Shown here: in pieces, positions 11,679 to 22,570 of the stretch
Layout of the letters: each line of letters opens with the position of its first letter
Numbering within the stretch: position 1 is the first letter of the stretch
Assembly: GCA_014529385.2 (NCBI GenBank)
Contig: CM043950.1
Coordinates: forward strand, 151,344,945 to 151,408,944
DNA length: 64,000 nucleotides
Reading direction: 5' to 3'
Source of the DNA: Adiantum capillus-veneris
Lineage: Eukaryota; Streptophyta; Polypodiopsida; Polypodiales; Pteridaceae
Made by a program: the position numbers and the translations under genes
Notes under the pieces: model-generated
What the model was told of the DNA's origin: nothing
Database searches by the model: none
What the model saw: only the letters and a program-made list of their open reading frames with translations

Positions 11679-11820
11679 CGTGATAAGCAGCGTAAGGAAT
11701 GGGACACAGACAAACGATAACAACAGGGTTGATTCATACGCAAATACAGGTCTCGGGGCAGCCTACAATCGGGTTGCATCCTTGTCGTCACAAGTTGCGA
11801 GTGTAGATAGTGAGTAGTCC
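11679..11820 (+). repeat. Dispersed module, copy 2, right part
   Basis: Continuation of 8877-9228 after element B; matches 2897-3040. Confidence 0.7.
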
Positions 11821-11954
11821 CACAGTGGGGGCTGTGTGCAGGTGGCAGTCAGAGCCCTGAGCGGGCCAGTTGGAGCCGCAGGCCATCCTAGTTGGGGTCT
11901 ACACCCGGCCCTAGTTTGCTCTTGGGCTCTTATGGAGCTCGTGTTCAGTGTATT

Positions 11955-12007
11955 GTGCCTCCTTATGCTATGTATGCACCTGGGGCTTACATAGCATAAG
12001 GAGGCAC
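11955..12007. repeat. Perfect 20-bp inverted repeat (hairpin)
   Basis: Arms 11955-11974 and 11988-12007 (GTGCCTCCTTATGCTATGTA and its exact complement) with a 13-nt loop. The left arm alone recurs near 1915-1935. The hairpin sits at the right edge of the unrecognised leader insertion. Confidence 0.85.
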
Positions 12008-12089
12008 TTATGGTGACAATTTTTGCATGCCATGCTTGGAAGCAACTACTCTGCTATTGGAATGTGCAAATGGTGGAAAAAGTCGAGAT

Positions 12090-12092
<3 letters not shown>

Positions 12093-12152
<60 letters not shown>
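12093..12152. repeat. (CT)n microsatellite, 60 bp
   Basis: Pure CT run. Confidence 0.97.
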
Positions 12153-12156
<4 letters not shown>

Positions 12157-13055
12157 ACTCTAAGAGCTGCCCTAAATATACACAACCAAAATACTTCTAT
12201 TAAACATAAAGTGTTGATTTTAGAAATATTTATTTAAAAAAATATATTATAAACGTAAACTATTGCAAAAATGTATACATTTCACATTAAATCTAACCCT
12301 ACACAACAACTTCACACTCAACCATTAGCTAACTGCCCCATTCTAGTTACAAATTTTATTTTTGAGCGTTGATTCTTGTTAACTGTGGTTGTTTTGTGTT
12401 AAGAAGAATATTATTAGTGTTTTATGTGGCGTTTATTTCTAATCAATCTAATCGTTGATTACGTTTTCTTGTTAATGACACCCTGAACTTCATCTCAATT
12501 TTTCTTGCTGTTCTACTCAAAATTTGGAGAAACGGAAAAAGCGCCATGGATTTAAGTTCTTCGATTTGAGTTTTTCATGCTGTTCTTCTCAAAATTTGGA
12601 GAAACGGGAAAAGCGCCATCCTCGAGCTCTCTGATTTGAGTTCTAGGTTTGCATTAATCGGAGTTCGTAGCAAAAAGTTATGATGTTTTTACTACAATTG
12701 AGCTTGACGCAACTTTCTTCGTCCTACTTCTTCGTGAAGCATCCGCGATCGTTTTTCTTATTTTGGCGTTAAATTTTTCGAGAAGATTTAGCTTTTTGCT
12801 ATTCGTATTGTGGCCGTCAATCTTGCGTCTCATGCCACTCTATTTTGAGGACTCGTTTATTATTAACGTCTCCTTTACCCTAATTTTTTTTTGGGTGACG
12901 TCTCTCACATCTTTGGACGTTTCTTGAGCATCCTTCTTACCTTTATCGTTGACAGAACACAGAACTCATATCTCTCTCATTCTCAATTGCGGTCTTCACT
13001 ATATATGGTGTGCAGATTCTGCGATCCTATCTTATACGTCTTCTCGCAACAAGAT
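12153..13055 (+). other. Proximal leader of copia A, no gene
   Basis: AT-rich sequence ahead of gag. A segment of about 45 bp (CTGTTCTACTCAAAATTTGG and its variant) is repeated at about 12502-12547 and 12576-12620, a 74-bp step. The frame upstream of the first gag ATG is open from about 12891, but residues before 13056 do not look like gag. Confidence 0.5.
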
Positions 13056-14441
13056 ATGGCTATGAATATTCTCGTCAATGGCTTTCCTTCTGGCCAGCGT
13101 TCTGTTCCTCCTTTCCAAGGTCAAGGATTTCCAGGCTGGAAAACAAAGATGTTGTTAATTCTTGAAGGCGATGAACTCTCCGATGTTGTTCTTGGAAATC
13201 GTCTTTGTCCGCCTCAGCCTGTTGATACGGATAATGATAACGTGCTTATCACTGAAGGACCTATATTTGAAGATTGGAATGTTGCCTATACGGATTGGCA
13301 ACGACATGATAAAGCAGATTGTCGGTATATTCTTTCTGCTCTTACTGATTCCCTTTTGCTTGATATGTATGAACTGCCTACTTCCCACAACGTATGGAAG
13401 TACCTTATTGCAAACTTTCAGAAGAAATCTGTTACAGAAATACTTTATTTGAGAGGGTTGCTTAACAAGTTACAATATGAAGTTGGTACTGCCATGACGG
13501 GACATATTGAATCTTTCAAATCTATTATTAATCAACTTGCTTTTGCCGGTGATCCTGTTCCACAAAAGCAACTGATTACACTTATCCTTGATATGGTGAA
13601 GGACTCTTCTTATGATATCATTGTTACTATTCTCTCTAATAAATATGGTCTTGATTTCGACCAAGCTTGCATGTCTTTAATTGAATACTTTGATCAACGT
13701 CAAGAACGTCGGAATTCTAGTCACGATACAGCTATGATTTCACAAGAGGAGACTGAGTCACAACAGATGGAACGTGCTTTTTATGCTCGAAGGCGTCCAT
13801 TTCAACGAGGAAACCGCAGAGGTGGCCATCGCGGTAATATTTTCTCTCATCTCAAATTTCCTATTAAGCAATGTTCTTACTGCAACAGAAATGGCCATAC
13901 TAAAGATGATTGTTGGGCACGTCAATATGATGAAGAACAAAATATTACCACAAAACAACCACGTTTATCTAGAGACTCTTCTTCTTCTTCTTGTGAATAT
14001 TATGGACGATCTGATCATCCCACTCATATGTGCTATAAGCGTCGATTCGACACAGATCGGAATAGAGCATATGCTACTGAACATCAAAACAACATTGTAC
14101 CAGAAACAAGCTGCGTCCTATGTTCAGTTGCTTCAGACAGAATACTTCATGTACGTGATGGATCACTTTTTTTTGTCGATTCTGGTGCTACAGGAAATAT
14201 GACATATCAGTCCAGGTGGCTCCATAACTATCATCCACTGCCAGTTCAACGTGTTATTTATCTTGCTGATGATACTACTTGTCAAGTAAAGGGTATTGGA
14301 GACTTCTATCTTGGTACCTTATCTTCTTCCACTCGAATTTTGCGAGGAGTATTACATGTACCAGATCTTCAACGTAATCTTCTTTCAGTTGCTAGACTTG
14401 TTGATCTTGGTCTGTTTGTTGGATTTGATCATACCAAATAA
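13056..14441 (+). pseudogene. gag-PR: Copia A gag and protease region
   Basis: The ATG at 13056 (MAMNILVNG) begins a copia gag: capsid-like helical region, then an Arg/Gly-rich stretch (RGNRRGGHRG) and a zinc knuckle CSYCNRNGHTKDDC (CX2CX4HX4C) at about 13871-13912. A second, broken knuckle (CEYYGRSDHPTHMC, one Cys lost) follows near 13991-14032. The aspartic protease motif FVDSGATGNM is intact near 14174. Gag forms the cytoplasmic particle; the protease matures the polyprotein. The frame is open to a TAA at 14439-14441 and then continues in the same frame into integrase, so the stop looks like a point mutation. Confidence 0.85.
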
Positions 14442-15590
14442 CGAATTGAGAAAGATGGACAGACTATAGCCACTGCTCCTCGAAACGGTAATTTTTTTGA
14501 ACTCTCTCTCAACGATGCTGTAGCAAATATTGTCACTGCTCCAGGTGATCATGATTGCAAAGTATGGCATCACCGTTTTGTTCATGATGATTTCTCAAAA
14601 CTCCTTGATCTTCAACGTCGTGATCTTGTTCATGGCATGGATCTTAAAGCCCATCCCCATATGGGAATTTGTGAATTTTGTGCTCTTGGGAAACACAATC
14701 GTAAACCCTTTCCTCTTTCAAATACAACTCATTCTCATGACATATTGGATCTTGTTCATACTGATATATGTGGACCTCTACCTTCTTCGAGATCACAATA
14801 TCGCTACTTCATTACTTTCATTGATGATTTCTCAAGGTATCCGACTGTATTTCTACTTAGAAAAAAATCTGAAGCCTTATCTGTTTTCAAAAAATTCCAC
14901 AAGGCTGCGGAACTTCAAACTGGTCGTTGCCTTAAGAAGCTTCATAGTGACAATGGAGGCCAATATGTTTCTCGAGAGTTTGTGAGTTACTGTGCTGACA
15001 GTGGAATTCATCATAAACACACTATTCCATATTCACCTCAACAGAATGGTATTGCTGAACGAAAGAATCGCACTATTCTCAATGCTGTAAGATGTATGCT
15101 AATTCATTCTGGCTTATCTCGTGTTTTCTGGGCTGAAGCTACTTTGACAACATCATTTATTCAGAATCATCTTCCTACTACTGCACCCTCTAGTAAGATA
15201 CCCATCACAGCATGGACAAGCGACATTCCTTCTGTATCTCATTTTCGAACCTTTGGATGTATTGCTTATATTCATGTTCCCAAAGAAACACGAACAAAGC
15301 TTGATGCTCCTGGTCTTAAAGTTATTTTTATTGGATATTCTGAAACTTCCAAAGGCTACAAATTCTATGACCCTTCCTCCAAGAAAGTAATTGTGAATCG
15401 TGATGCTACTTTTAACGAACAGCTTATGGGAGGCTCATGGTCCATGGATGATTCGGATGATACTAAATCATTGCTTCAGGCTTTTCCATTTCTTTCAGAA
15501 GATGAAACTCTTCCTATAGCGCAACTTTCCTCTTCACAACCATTCATTCCCAATGTTGCCAATGATGATATCAATGATATTTTGTTTTGA
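14442..15590 (+). pseudogene. INT: Copia A integrase region
   Basis: Same frame as gag-PR after the stop. An HHCC-like zinc region (WHHRFVHDDF...CEFCALGKH) comes first, then the DDE core: HTDICGPLP, SDNGGQY and the QQNGIAERKNRT glutamate region; the three acidic catalytic positions are present. The C-terminal copia GKGY-type region (VIFIGYSETSKGYKF) is present. It joins cDNA to the chromosome. The frame ends at a TGA at 15588-15590, where a frameshift moves the polyprotein to another frame. Confidence 0.86.
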
Positions 15591-16010
15591 TTTTGAACAT
15601 GGCTCATGTCATGTTTATGATGACGATATTGCTGATAATGCTTTTTCTACTTCCGAAGATCCAATTACTTATGATGAAGCTATCTCTCCACCACAAAAGG
15701 ATCAATGGCAAGAGGCTATGGAAGCAGAGTACGATTCTCTTATCTCTAAAGGTACATGGATACTAACTGAATTACCTCCTGGTCGTACAGCTATTAAATG
15801 TAAGTGGGTGTATAAGACAAAAGTAAAAGAAGATGGATCTTTTGACAAGTTCAAGGCGCGTTTAGTTGCAAAAGGTTATTCCCAAGTAGCTGGTGTTGAT
15901 TATCAAGAGACTTTTTCACCAGTTGTTCGCATTACAAGTGTTCGAGTTTTATTGGCATTTGCTATTCAATTTGATTTAGAAGCTCATCAATTGATGTGCG
16001 AACTTCTTTT
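15591..16010 (+). pseudogene. RT: Copia A reverse transcriptase, N-terminal part (shifted frame)
   Basis: Encodes the conserved copia RT start (QWQEAMEAEYDSL, KCKWVYKTK, KARLVAKGYSQ, DYQETFSPVV). It lies in a frame different from both neighbours, so it is bounded by frameshifts near 15590 and 16000. Frameshifts on both sides mean no single product can be made. Confidence 0.84.
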
Positions 16011-17237
16011 CTTAATGGTGACTTGGAAGAGGAAATTTATATGGAACAACCAGAAGGGTTTGTTATTCCAGGTAAAGAAGACCTTGTTGCTCAAGTCCAT
16101 AAGGCACTATATGGTCTCAAACAAGCTTCGCGAGCCTGGTATACAAAATTTGATCTTTTTCTCACCTCTAAAGGATTCATCTCTTGCTCGTCAGACCCCA
16201 ACTTATACATAAAACGCCAAGGTAGCAGTTTTGTGATTCTTGCTCTTTATGTGGATGATACCATCCTTGTTTCCAATGATTTGGGATTTCTTCAGCAAGT
16301 GAAAAAGTTATTGTCTTCTACATTCGATATGGTGGATCTTGGAGAGATTCACTCTTGTCTTGGCATTCAAATCCAACGGAACCGTACAAAAGATATTTTA
16401 TTCCTTCGACAATCAAAGTTTATTGCAGATACTATTCAAAAATTTGGTATGGAATCTGCACATTCAACCAATACACCTTGTCTTGCTAGCTCTACGAAGA
16501 ATACTTCTGACAATGGCGGTCAACTTGTCACAAATCAACCTTATGCTAACTTGATTGGATGTATTCAGTTTGTTGGCATGAACACTTGTCCTGATATTCT
16601 GTTTGCTGCTAATTATCTTGGACAACATCTTGTATGTCCTTCTCTTAATCATTGGTCTGCTGCAAAGCGTGTATTGAAATACTTGAAAGGCACTACAGAT
16701 TTTGGTTTAGTCTATCGACGACAACTCACATCGGATTCTATGCAATCTCTTTCTCTTTTGGGTTACACAGATGCAGACTGGGCAAGCTCACATTTATCTA
16801 TGCGATCTACTAGTGGAAATTGCTTCTTTATAAATGGTTGTCTTATTTCTTGGACCAGTAAGAAACAACGTTGTGTTGCAATTTCTACGACTGAGTCTGA
16901 ATATGTTGCGGCATCACTTGCAGCTTGTGAGTTGATTTGGCTTCGACAAATTCTGGTTGATATTGGGCACTCTCTTCTTTCTAGCACACCCTTGCGGTGT
17001 GACAACCAAATTGCTATTAGTCTTGCAAAAGACTATGTTCAACATAATAAGTCAAAGCACATTGCTGTCCATTATCATTATGTCAAGTATGAAGTACGCA
17101 AAGGAACCATTATGGTTGAACACTGTCCAAGTGACCAGATGATTGCAGACATTTTGACCAAAGGCCTGAATGAGTCACGTTTCATCCTCTTGCGCTCGGA
17201 GCTTGGAGTTGCTTCGGCCTCACTCTTTCTAGATTAG
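15996..17237 (+). pseudogene. RT-RNH: Copia A reverse transcriptase C-terminal part and RNase H
   Basis: Contains FLNGDLEEEIYMEQPEGF, the intact catalytic box LYVDDTILVS, and the RNase H signatures GYTDADWA, TSGNCFFI, STTESEYVA and KHIAVHYHYVK. It ends with the usual DILTKGL and the stop TAG at 17235-17237. RT/RNase H copy element RNA into DNA in the particle. Open through 413 codons; inactive only because the frame is shifted from the upstream RT part. Confidence 0.88.
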
Positions 17238-17484
17238 CTTCTTTGCTATTGTAATAGCTTTGTACATATGACATTGTAATCTTTTAGGTACCATGCACTA
17301 TGCACACTCCACATTTGCACCTTGTGATATCTAAGTCACTTGAATATTTGTACATAGATGCACAATTCACTTTCACATCATCACCACTGGTTCATATTTC
17401 ACATTGTATAGGGGCTTGGGTTTTTCCCTTGAACTCCTCAAGGGTTTTTTCATCCAAAGCTAGAGACCTTTGTTTGAGTGGGGG
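17238..17484 (+). promoter_or_regulatory. 3' untranslated end and polypurine tract of copia A
   Basis: No gene. 17410-17484 is homologous to the equivalent segment of element B. It holds a CCCTTGA...TCAAGGG hairpin-capable segment and the polypurine tract GAGTGGGGG (17476-17484) abutting the LTR, where plus-strand synthesis starts. Confidence 0.82.
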
Positions 17485-17627
17485 TGTTGGAGCTATATAC
17501 GGCTCACTCTACTGAACTTGGTCTCACCTATATATTTGTATCTTGTCCTCAATATGAATCAATCTTTGGGAGCGTATATGGTGTGTCTCTTGTCTCGTCT
17601 CTCTCTCTTTCTCTCTACATCTCAACA
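17485..17627 (+). repeat. 3' LTR of copia A
   Basis: Nearly identical to 553-695; followed by the target duplication ATGAC (17628-17632). Confidence 0.92.
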
Positions 17628-18660
17628 ATGACCACTGTCAAAACATGCAAAGAATCCATTATGTTAGAATTTCAAATCCCATAAACCCTAAACTATCGAA
17701 CATAGATGCGAAAACACTTACAAAATCGGCCTCAAATGATGCCTGCCCGCCGCTCCCCAAGTGGTGCGAGCTCCCTGCCTCTACTCGCGCTCTGGCTGCT
17801 TCCTTTTGTTGCTTCCACTTGTCGGGATTCTCACGCACTTCTTTCTTTGCATGCTTCCAATCTTCTTTGGCCAGCCAATCTAGTCTATTCCATCCACGCT
17901 TGATTTCTTTTTGCACTTCGAAACGCTTATGCTTGCAGTATTCGCGCATTCGAACCTTCATAACATCTTCATTGAAGCGGTCATCCCATGTTGGAACGGG
18001 AAACTCGTCATGAAGCATGTTGATGACTCTGTCTTTTAATTCATTTGGTACTTCACTCTAGGTGTTTAGTATGTAGTGTCTAAACACCTAAGAGCAAAGA
18101 CCGCGCATGCGCGAAATCACCTTCTTGCCGTCATCATCCAAGATGATGCCGCCGTTGAAGTCCACGAAGTAAGGCAAGCCTCTCTCCGCTGACGCATGAA
18201 CCTGGGTGTCTCGACAGGGGTCTCTAGTAGCGTGTCAACGTGGGTACGGACGCCAGGTGTCTCCACTGGAGTCTGAGCCCCGAAGCGAGGAGTGTCCACC
18301 ACTGGAGTGACTCCTGTAGGAGTAGCTAGTGGTGTGTAGTTGTGGGGAACGGCACTCAGCCGCGCAAAACTTGGTGTCGATGGGATGCCGTGGCTGGTGT
18401 TGGGACGGGAAAAGAAGGGGAGGGTAAAGAGCCTCGTCAAACACGAGGCGGTGTCGAAGCATCGGTGGCGCCACCCCGACAACAACCGCCACCGCCACCA
18501 CTAGAGCGCTGGTGACTAGACGAGTGTGAAGATCGTCTCGTCGACACCGAAGCTTCGGAGCGCACTGAGGACTCCGAAATAGAGGGAGATGCGGATGGAG
18601 TAGGAACGCATGATGGTGCGCCAGAGCGATGACGCTCCACGTACCACTGTCTCTGCTAGG
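17628..18660 (-). pseudogene. CACTA accessory gene, 5' part (part 1 of the split gene)
   Basis: Continues the gene of 1-552 across copia A. The region from 18018 down to about 17735 is the conserved core (WDDRFNEDV, MREYCKHKRFEVQKEIK, DWLAKEDWKHAKKE), homologous to the + copy at 33000-33270. A GT splice donor follows ...FEADF, and an AG acceptor with TTTTGACAG lies just before the copia insertion. The upstream part (18640-18120) has a Ser/Arg/Gly-rich low-complexity region (SSHSSSHQRSSGGGGG) whose frame changes. The family is plant transposase_24-like; its likely role is binding subterminal repeats of CACTA DNA. Its own TNP2 gene is not found upstream. Confidence 0.68.
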
Positions 18661-18760
18661 GTGACACAGAAGAAAGAAACTCCTCATCATCCATACCTGC
18701 ATTAAACACATGAACATTTAAACTTAATATTGAATGAATGGAGTAGAAAACATGGACAAG

Positions 18761-18800
<40 letters not shown>

Positions 18801-19039
18801 GAGGAGATGCTCATCGTCTCTGCTAATGAGAACATACCTAGAGCATACGTACCTCGAGTGGAGGCAAAGACCATTAAATACAATGACGCAATGACGCATA
18901 TAAATACAATGACGCAATGATGCAAATACTTAAAGAGTTGGAGAATCGTACAAGAACTTGAATGTGCTTGTAGCTTTGGAATGTTCAAAGGTAGCAGCAA
19001 CAGAAAGCGTTCTTCTTCTATTCAACTTGAGTATGGTTG
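18661..19039. other. Upstream sequence of the accessory gene with (GA)n run
   Basis: Contains a (GA)n run at about 18765-18797 and a short repeat AATACAATGACGCAATGA near 18876-18920. No gene. Confidence 0.5.
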
Positions 19040-19337
19040 ATGGGTGAATGCACTGCCACCCAAAAAAAATTTATTCTCAGGCGCATTGCTATAGGCGTCT
19101 TTATATAAGTTTCTGTAGTGTCGCTATATGAGTCACCAAATTAGGAACTGTATGCGTCACTATGAGTGTCCCTATAAAGAGACATATATAGCGTCGCATA
19201 TAGAGATGCTAATAGCAATGCTTATAATTCCATTTCTGTTGCCACGCTTTTAGAGGCTCCAAGGGGTAAAAAAACCCATTGAATTTTCATTGCTATAGCC
19301 ATCACAAGTGCACATAACCTATTGTAGTAGACACAAT
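19040..19337 (+). mobile_element. CACTA 3' terminal region (degenerate TIR)
   Basis: Homologous to 33967-34253: starts TTGATGGGTG and carries several GTCGCTAT-like subterminal motifs. It ends with CATCACAAG...ACCTATTGTAGTA, a decayed version of CTTGTAGTG, the inverse of CACTACAAG. + orientation, so it belongs to a different CACTA copy from the minus-strand gene to its left. Confidence 0.68.
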
Positions 19338-20160
19338 TATATATGCACATAAGCATGTAGATATATGTACATACTAGTAGACCTAAGTAGGGTCCAATAG
19401 TGACAAAGGTCAAGTGGTATCTCTTTAGATATCATCACAATCTCAACCGTGCTAAAACCAAAGGTACGGCGTGATAATCCATGCATGAGTGGATCAATGA
19501 CCACAACACCACAATTAAAAAAGGACTATACCGAAGAGGAAGCGTCTAACTTTTGGGTGATACGATCCTGTACTCAGTGCCTTAATACATTTAATACTCA
19601 GTGCCCTCCATTAATTTAAGTATATACAGTTACAGACTCTCTACAATTAAGTATAATGTACGTATATACAATTACGTTAATGTAGCCATTGTTTAGGGTT
19701 TAGGGTAAAGAGCTAGTGTTGTAAATGTAGCCATCGTTTTGTGTTCAACGCATTGTGAGAGTGATTTTGCCTTTGTAGGGTGCTTTAAAAAAGATCTTCT
19801 TTGTTGTGCTTCTTGTGCAACATCTCTTCACAACAATTGCTTCTTCGACCTAATCACTCATCCGTAGAGAGAAAGAGAGAGATAAACAGAAAGAGTGAGA
19901 GAAAGATAGAGAGAAAAGCGTAGAAAGTGAGTTCTGAACTCCATCTTGGGGACGTAAAAAATCTTTTTTTCAAAGCACTCTATAGAATCCTCTGTACTCT
20001 CACATGATGCACCTCACAAAATGGTGGCTTTGCTTACAATCATTGCTCTTTACTTACTTGCAATCATCGCTCTCTCTCTGTCTCTGTCTCTCTCTCTCTC
20101 TCTCTCTTCAAGAAAGTTATTTGTTCTTGTGCCGAAGAATTCCTTTCCATAAATCATCTC
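19338..20160. other. AT-rich spacer
   Basis: No gene. A (CT)n run of about 25 bp lies at 20083-20107. Short GA-rich stretch near 19866-19915. Confidence 0.5.
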
Positions 20161-21290
20161 CATGGTATCAACAAAGATAGATCACACAAAAGGTGGTTTG
20201 ATAAAGAATGTCAAGATGCACGAAAGTCCTTGATAAAGCTTGATGCAACTATGGACAAAGACAACTATCAAAGTTATTTGCATACATACAAGGCATTGAT
20301 TCAAAAGAAGAGAAGAAGATGGCAAGTAAAGCAACAACTTTTTCAAGTCCAAGAAAAGGCACATGCATGTGGAAAATTTTGGAGACACTTGAGGGGCAAG
20401 CGGGTTGAAAATTTTGGTAACTTGAGTCTTGTGGATATGTGCACACATTGTAGGCAATTATATGAGGAAGCAAATTCTGAAAAAATGCCATTTTATGGTT
20501 CACTCCCATGTATGCCCTCTTTTTTTACTATTGAAGATGTATACGGTGGGCTTGAAAATCTGGCCACTCGTAAAGCGGGAGATCTTCAAGGTATCAAGTT
20601 GGAGATGATCAAATGGATGGGTGATTTTACCCATGAGTTGATGTGTGATATGTTCAACCTTGCACTTCAACATGGTATGCCTTATGATTGGAGTACTAAT
20701 TGGGTTAAGCCTTTGCATAAAGGAGGGGATGTAAAGAATGTAAACAACTACCGGACTATAATGATTGGGTCTCTGATGGAAAAGTTGTTTGGGTGCATAA
20801 TGGAGATGAAATTGAGTGATTGACCTGAAGATAATGACAAGTGTGCAAAGGGACAAGCGGGTTTTCGTTGATACCATAGCACTATTGATCATCTTGTCAC
20901 TCTTCGTGTTCTCATGGAGGAAAGTCGGTTGAAAGGCAAGAGAATGTATTGTTGTTTTGTGGACTTTAAGAAAGCCTTTGATATGATTCCACGTAACAAT
21001 TTGTGGAGAAGTATAGATGAACTCCAAGTGCCAAGTGAGTTTATGCTTTTGGTTTCTCGAATGTATGAGAAGGTGATTTGTCAAATACGCATTGAAAGAG
21101 AAATTTCACAAATTTCTGTAAGCACTATTGGGGTTAAACAAGGATGTCCGTTGTCACCAACTCTCTTTGGTCTATGCATTGATCAATTGGAACAAATGGT
21201 ACTTGACTTTATGCAAGAAGAAGACATTGAATAGGTCACTATTTGCAATGCGGTAATCATGCTTTTGTTGTATGCGGATGATGTAGCACT
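20161..21290 (+). pseudogene. LINE (non-LTR retrotransposon) reverse transcriptase fragment
   Basis: The first part (20230-20823) is the region between endonuclease and RT and the RT start: KAGDLQGIKLEMIKWM, WVKPLHKGGD and NNYRTIMIGS. A TGA (20821-20823) and another stop interrupt it. Then come QAGFR, CCFVDFKKAFDMIPR, GVKQGCPLSPTLFGLC and the catalytic LLLYADDVAL at about 21260-21290, in order. These are the standard RT motifs of plant LINEs, which copy RNA directly at a nicked chromosome. The endonuclease is absent at the 5' end. The 3' end stops just past the catalytic box where CACTA terminal sequence begins. Confidence 0.85.
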
Positions 21291-21520
21291 ACAAGCCATG
21301 CTTAACATTAGCGACGCTCATAGTGCGACGCTCAAAAATGAGAATGCACGGCATCACTATATGTGTCGCTATAGGCATCGCTATGAGCATCGCTATATTA
21401 CTTGTAACATAGCGACGCTCATAGCGATGTCGATAGGGATAAAAAAATAACCAAGAGCGTCCAAAAACTCAGATCTCAGATCTCAGATCTGAGTTTTCGT
21501 CGTGCGCTCAAGCAAGCAAG
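21287..21520 (+). mobile_element. CACTA 5' terminus with subterminal repeats
   Basis: CACTACAAG followed by repeated AGCGACGCTCATAG / TCGCTATAGGC motifs in both orientations, the binding sites used by CACTA proteins in known families. Ends with AACTCAGATCTCAG, also present at the 45741 terminus (45894-45908). The terminal bases overlap the LINE codons for VALQA, so the exact junction is uncertain by a few bases. Confidence 0.75.
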
Positions 21521-21557
21521 GTAACGCTCTCCCTCTCTCTCTCTCTCTCTTTCGTCT

Positions 21558-21611
<54 letters not shown>

Positions 21612-21683
21612 AGAGGAAGGAGAGCCAGGTATGCTCCTTTCCTCTCCTCACTCTCATATTCCCTTCCCCTCTTTCTCTCTCCT

Positions 21684-21721
<38 letters not shown>

Positions 21722-21857
21722 GAGGAGAGGAAGGAGAGCCAAGTATACTCCTTCCCTCTCCTCACTCTCATGGTCCCTTTCCCTCTTTCTCTCTCCCTCT
21801 CTTTCACACACGCACACACATACACACACACATTGTTTTTTTGAGAAAGAGAGATAG

Positions 21858-21910
<53 letters not shown>

Positions 21911-22175
21911 ACAAGCATTAAAAAAAAAACGCACACACATGCATACACAAAGAAAGCACACACACATTGAGAGAGAAAAAGAGAGAGAGCATGCATAAAC
22001 CAAAATAGCGCACACACACATGCATAATCAAAGAAATCACACACACATTGAGAGAGGAAAAGAGAGAGAGAGAGCATGCATAAACCAAAAACGCGCACAC
22101 ACACATGCATAATCAAAGAATGCACACACATTGAGAGAGGAAAAGAGAGAGAGAGAGAGAGAGAGAAGAAGAAGA
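21521..22175. repeat. Compound (CT)/(CA)/(GA) microsatellite block
   Basis: Alternating CT, CA and GA runs with a repeated spacer (CGAGGAGAGGAAGGAGAGCC at 21608 and 21721) and a later unit of about 60 bp (GCATGCATAAACCAAAA...CACACACATTGAGAGAG) repeated three times between about 21930 and 22145. Long open frames on both strands here encode only Ser/Leu/His/Arg-type repeats and are not genes. Confidence 0.92.
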
Positions 22176-22179
22176 AGAA

Positions 22180-22525
22180 GAGAGTCTTAACATCATAGGA
22201 AAGTATCCCAAGAGACCTTAAAGATCTACTCGACAGGAGTTGAACTCAAGACATGTTATTCATAAGGGAAATGGCCTAACCAATCTATCACACTTCGGTG
22301 ATAGAAAAGTTATACCATTTTTCTCCTTTTTTTATTGGCGTGCACACACACCCGAGAAGAAGAGAGTTTAATTTAACGTCGTAGGAAACTAATTAAAGAG
22401 ACCTAAAAATCTAGCCGACGAGGAGTTGAAACCAAGACTTGTTATTCAAGAGAAAAATAGCATAACCAATCTACCACACTTGGGTGATAGGAAGGTTATA
22501 CCATTTTTCTCTTTTTATTGGCACA
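22180..22525 (-). repeat. Two tRNA-like (SINE-like) modules in the CACTA leader
   Basis: Two units of about 160 bp on the minus strand (about 22180-22335 and 22360-22525). Each reads, 5' to 3' on minus, GAGAAAAATGGTATAA, then an A-box-like element (complement of 22280-22290, one mismatch), then a B box GTTCAACTC (complement of 22238-22246 in unit 1), then AAGGTCTCTTGGGATA. The better copy is on the + strand at 52973-53130, where both Pol III boxes match consensus. A third partial unit follows near 22590-22640. Confidence 0.55.
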
Positions 22526-22533
22526 CACACACC

Positions 22534-22570
<37 letters not shown>

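Larger units (their letters stand above)
553..17627 (+). mobile_element. LTR retrotransposon A, Ty1/copia type, with nested insertions
   Basis: Complete boundaries can be seen. Two 143-bp LTRs (553-695 and 17485-17627) start TGTTGGAG and end CAACA. A primer site lies at 696-707 and a polypurine tract at 17476-17484. A perfect 5-bp target duplication ATGAC flanks it (548-552 and 17628-17632). Domain order at 13056-17237 is gag, protease, integrase, RT, RNaseH, which is the copia order. The element is 17 kb because the leader (708 to about 12010) holds about 11 kb of other sequence; the copia coding core plus 3' end is only about 4.5 kb. It inserted into a CACTA accessory-gene exon. LTR divergence is low (a few substitutions), so the insertion is fairly young, yet pol carries one stop and two frameshifts. 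Confidence 0.9.

Noticed and set aside
18117-18717. Independent host gene rich in Ser/His/Pro
   Set aside because: Position, strand and continuity with the conserved core at 17735-18018 fit the low-complexity N-terminus of the CACTA accessory gene.
21287-21295. CACTACAAG as merely LINE coding sequence
   Set aside because: It does encode VALQA-like codons, but the following subterminal repeats and the AACTCAGATCTCAG segment shared with 45741 show that a CACTA terminus is present; only the exact junction is uncertain.
21476-22131. Long open frames of Ser/Leu/Cys/His or Arg/Glu repeats on both strands
   Set aside because: Produced entirely by CT/CA/GA microsatellites; same for frames at 966-1274, 45886-46270, 47797-48084 and 57199-57573.
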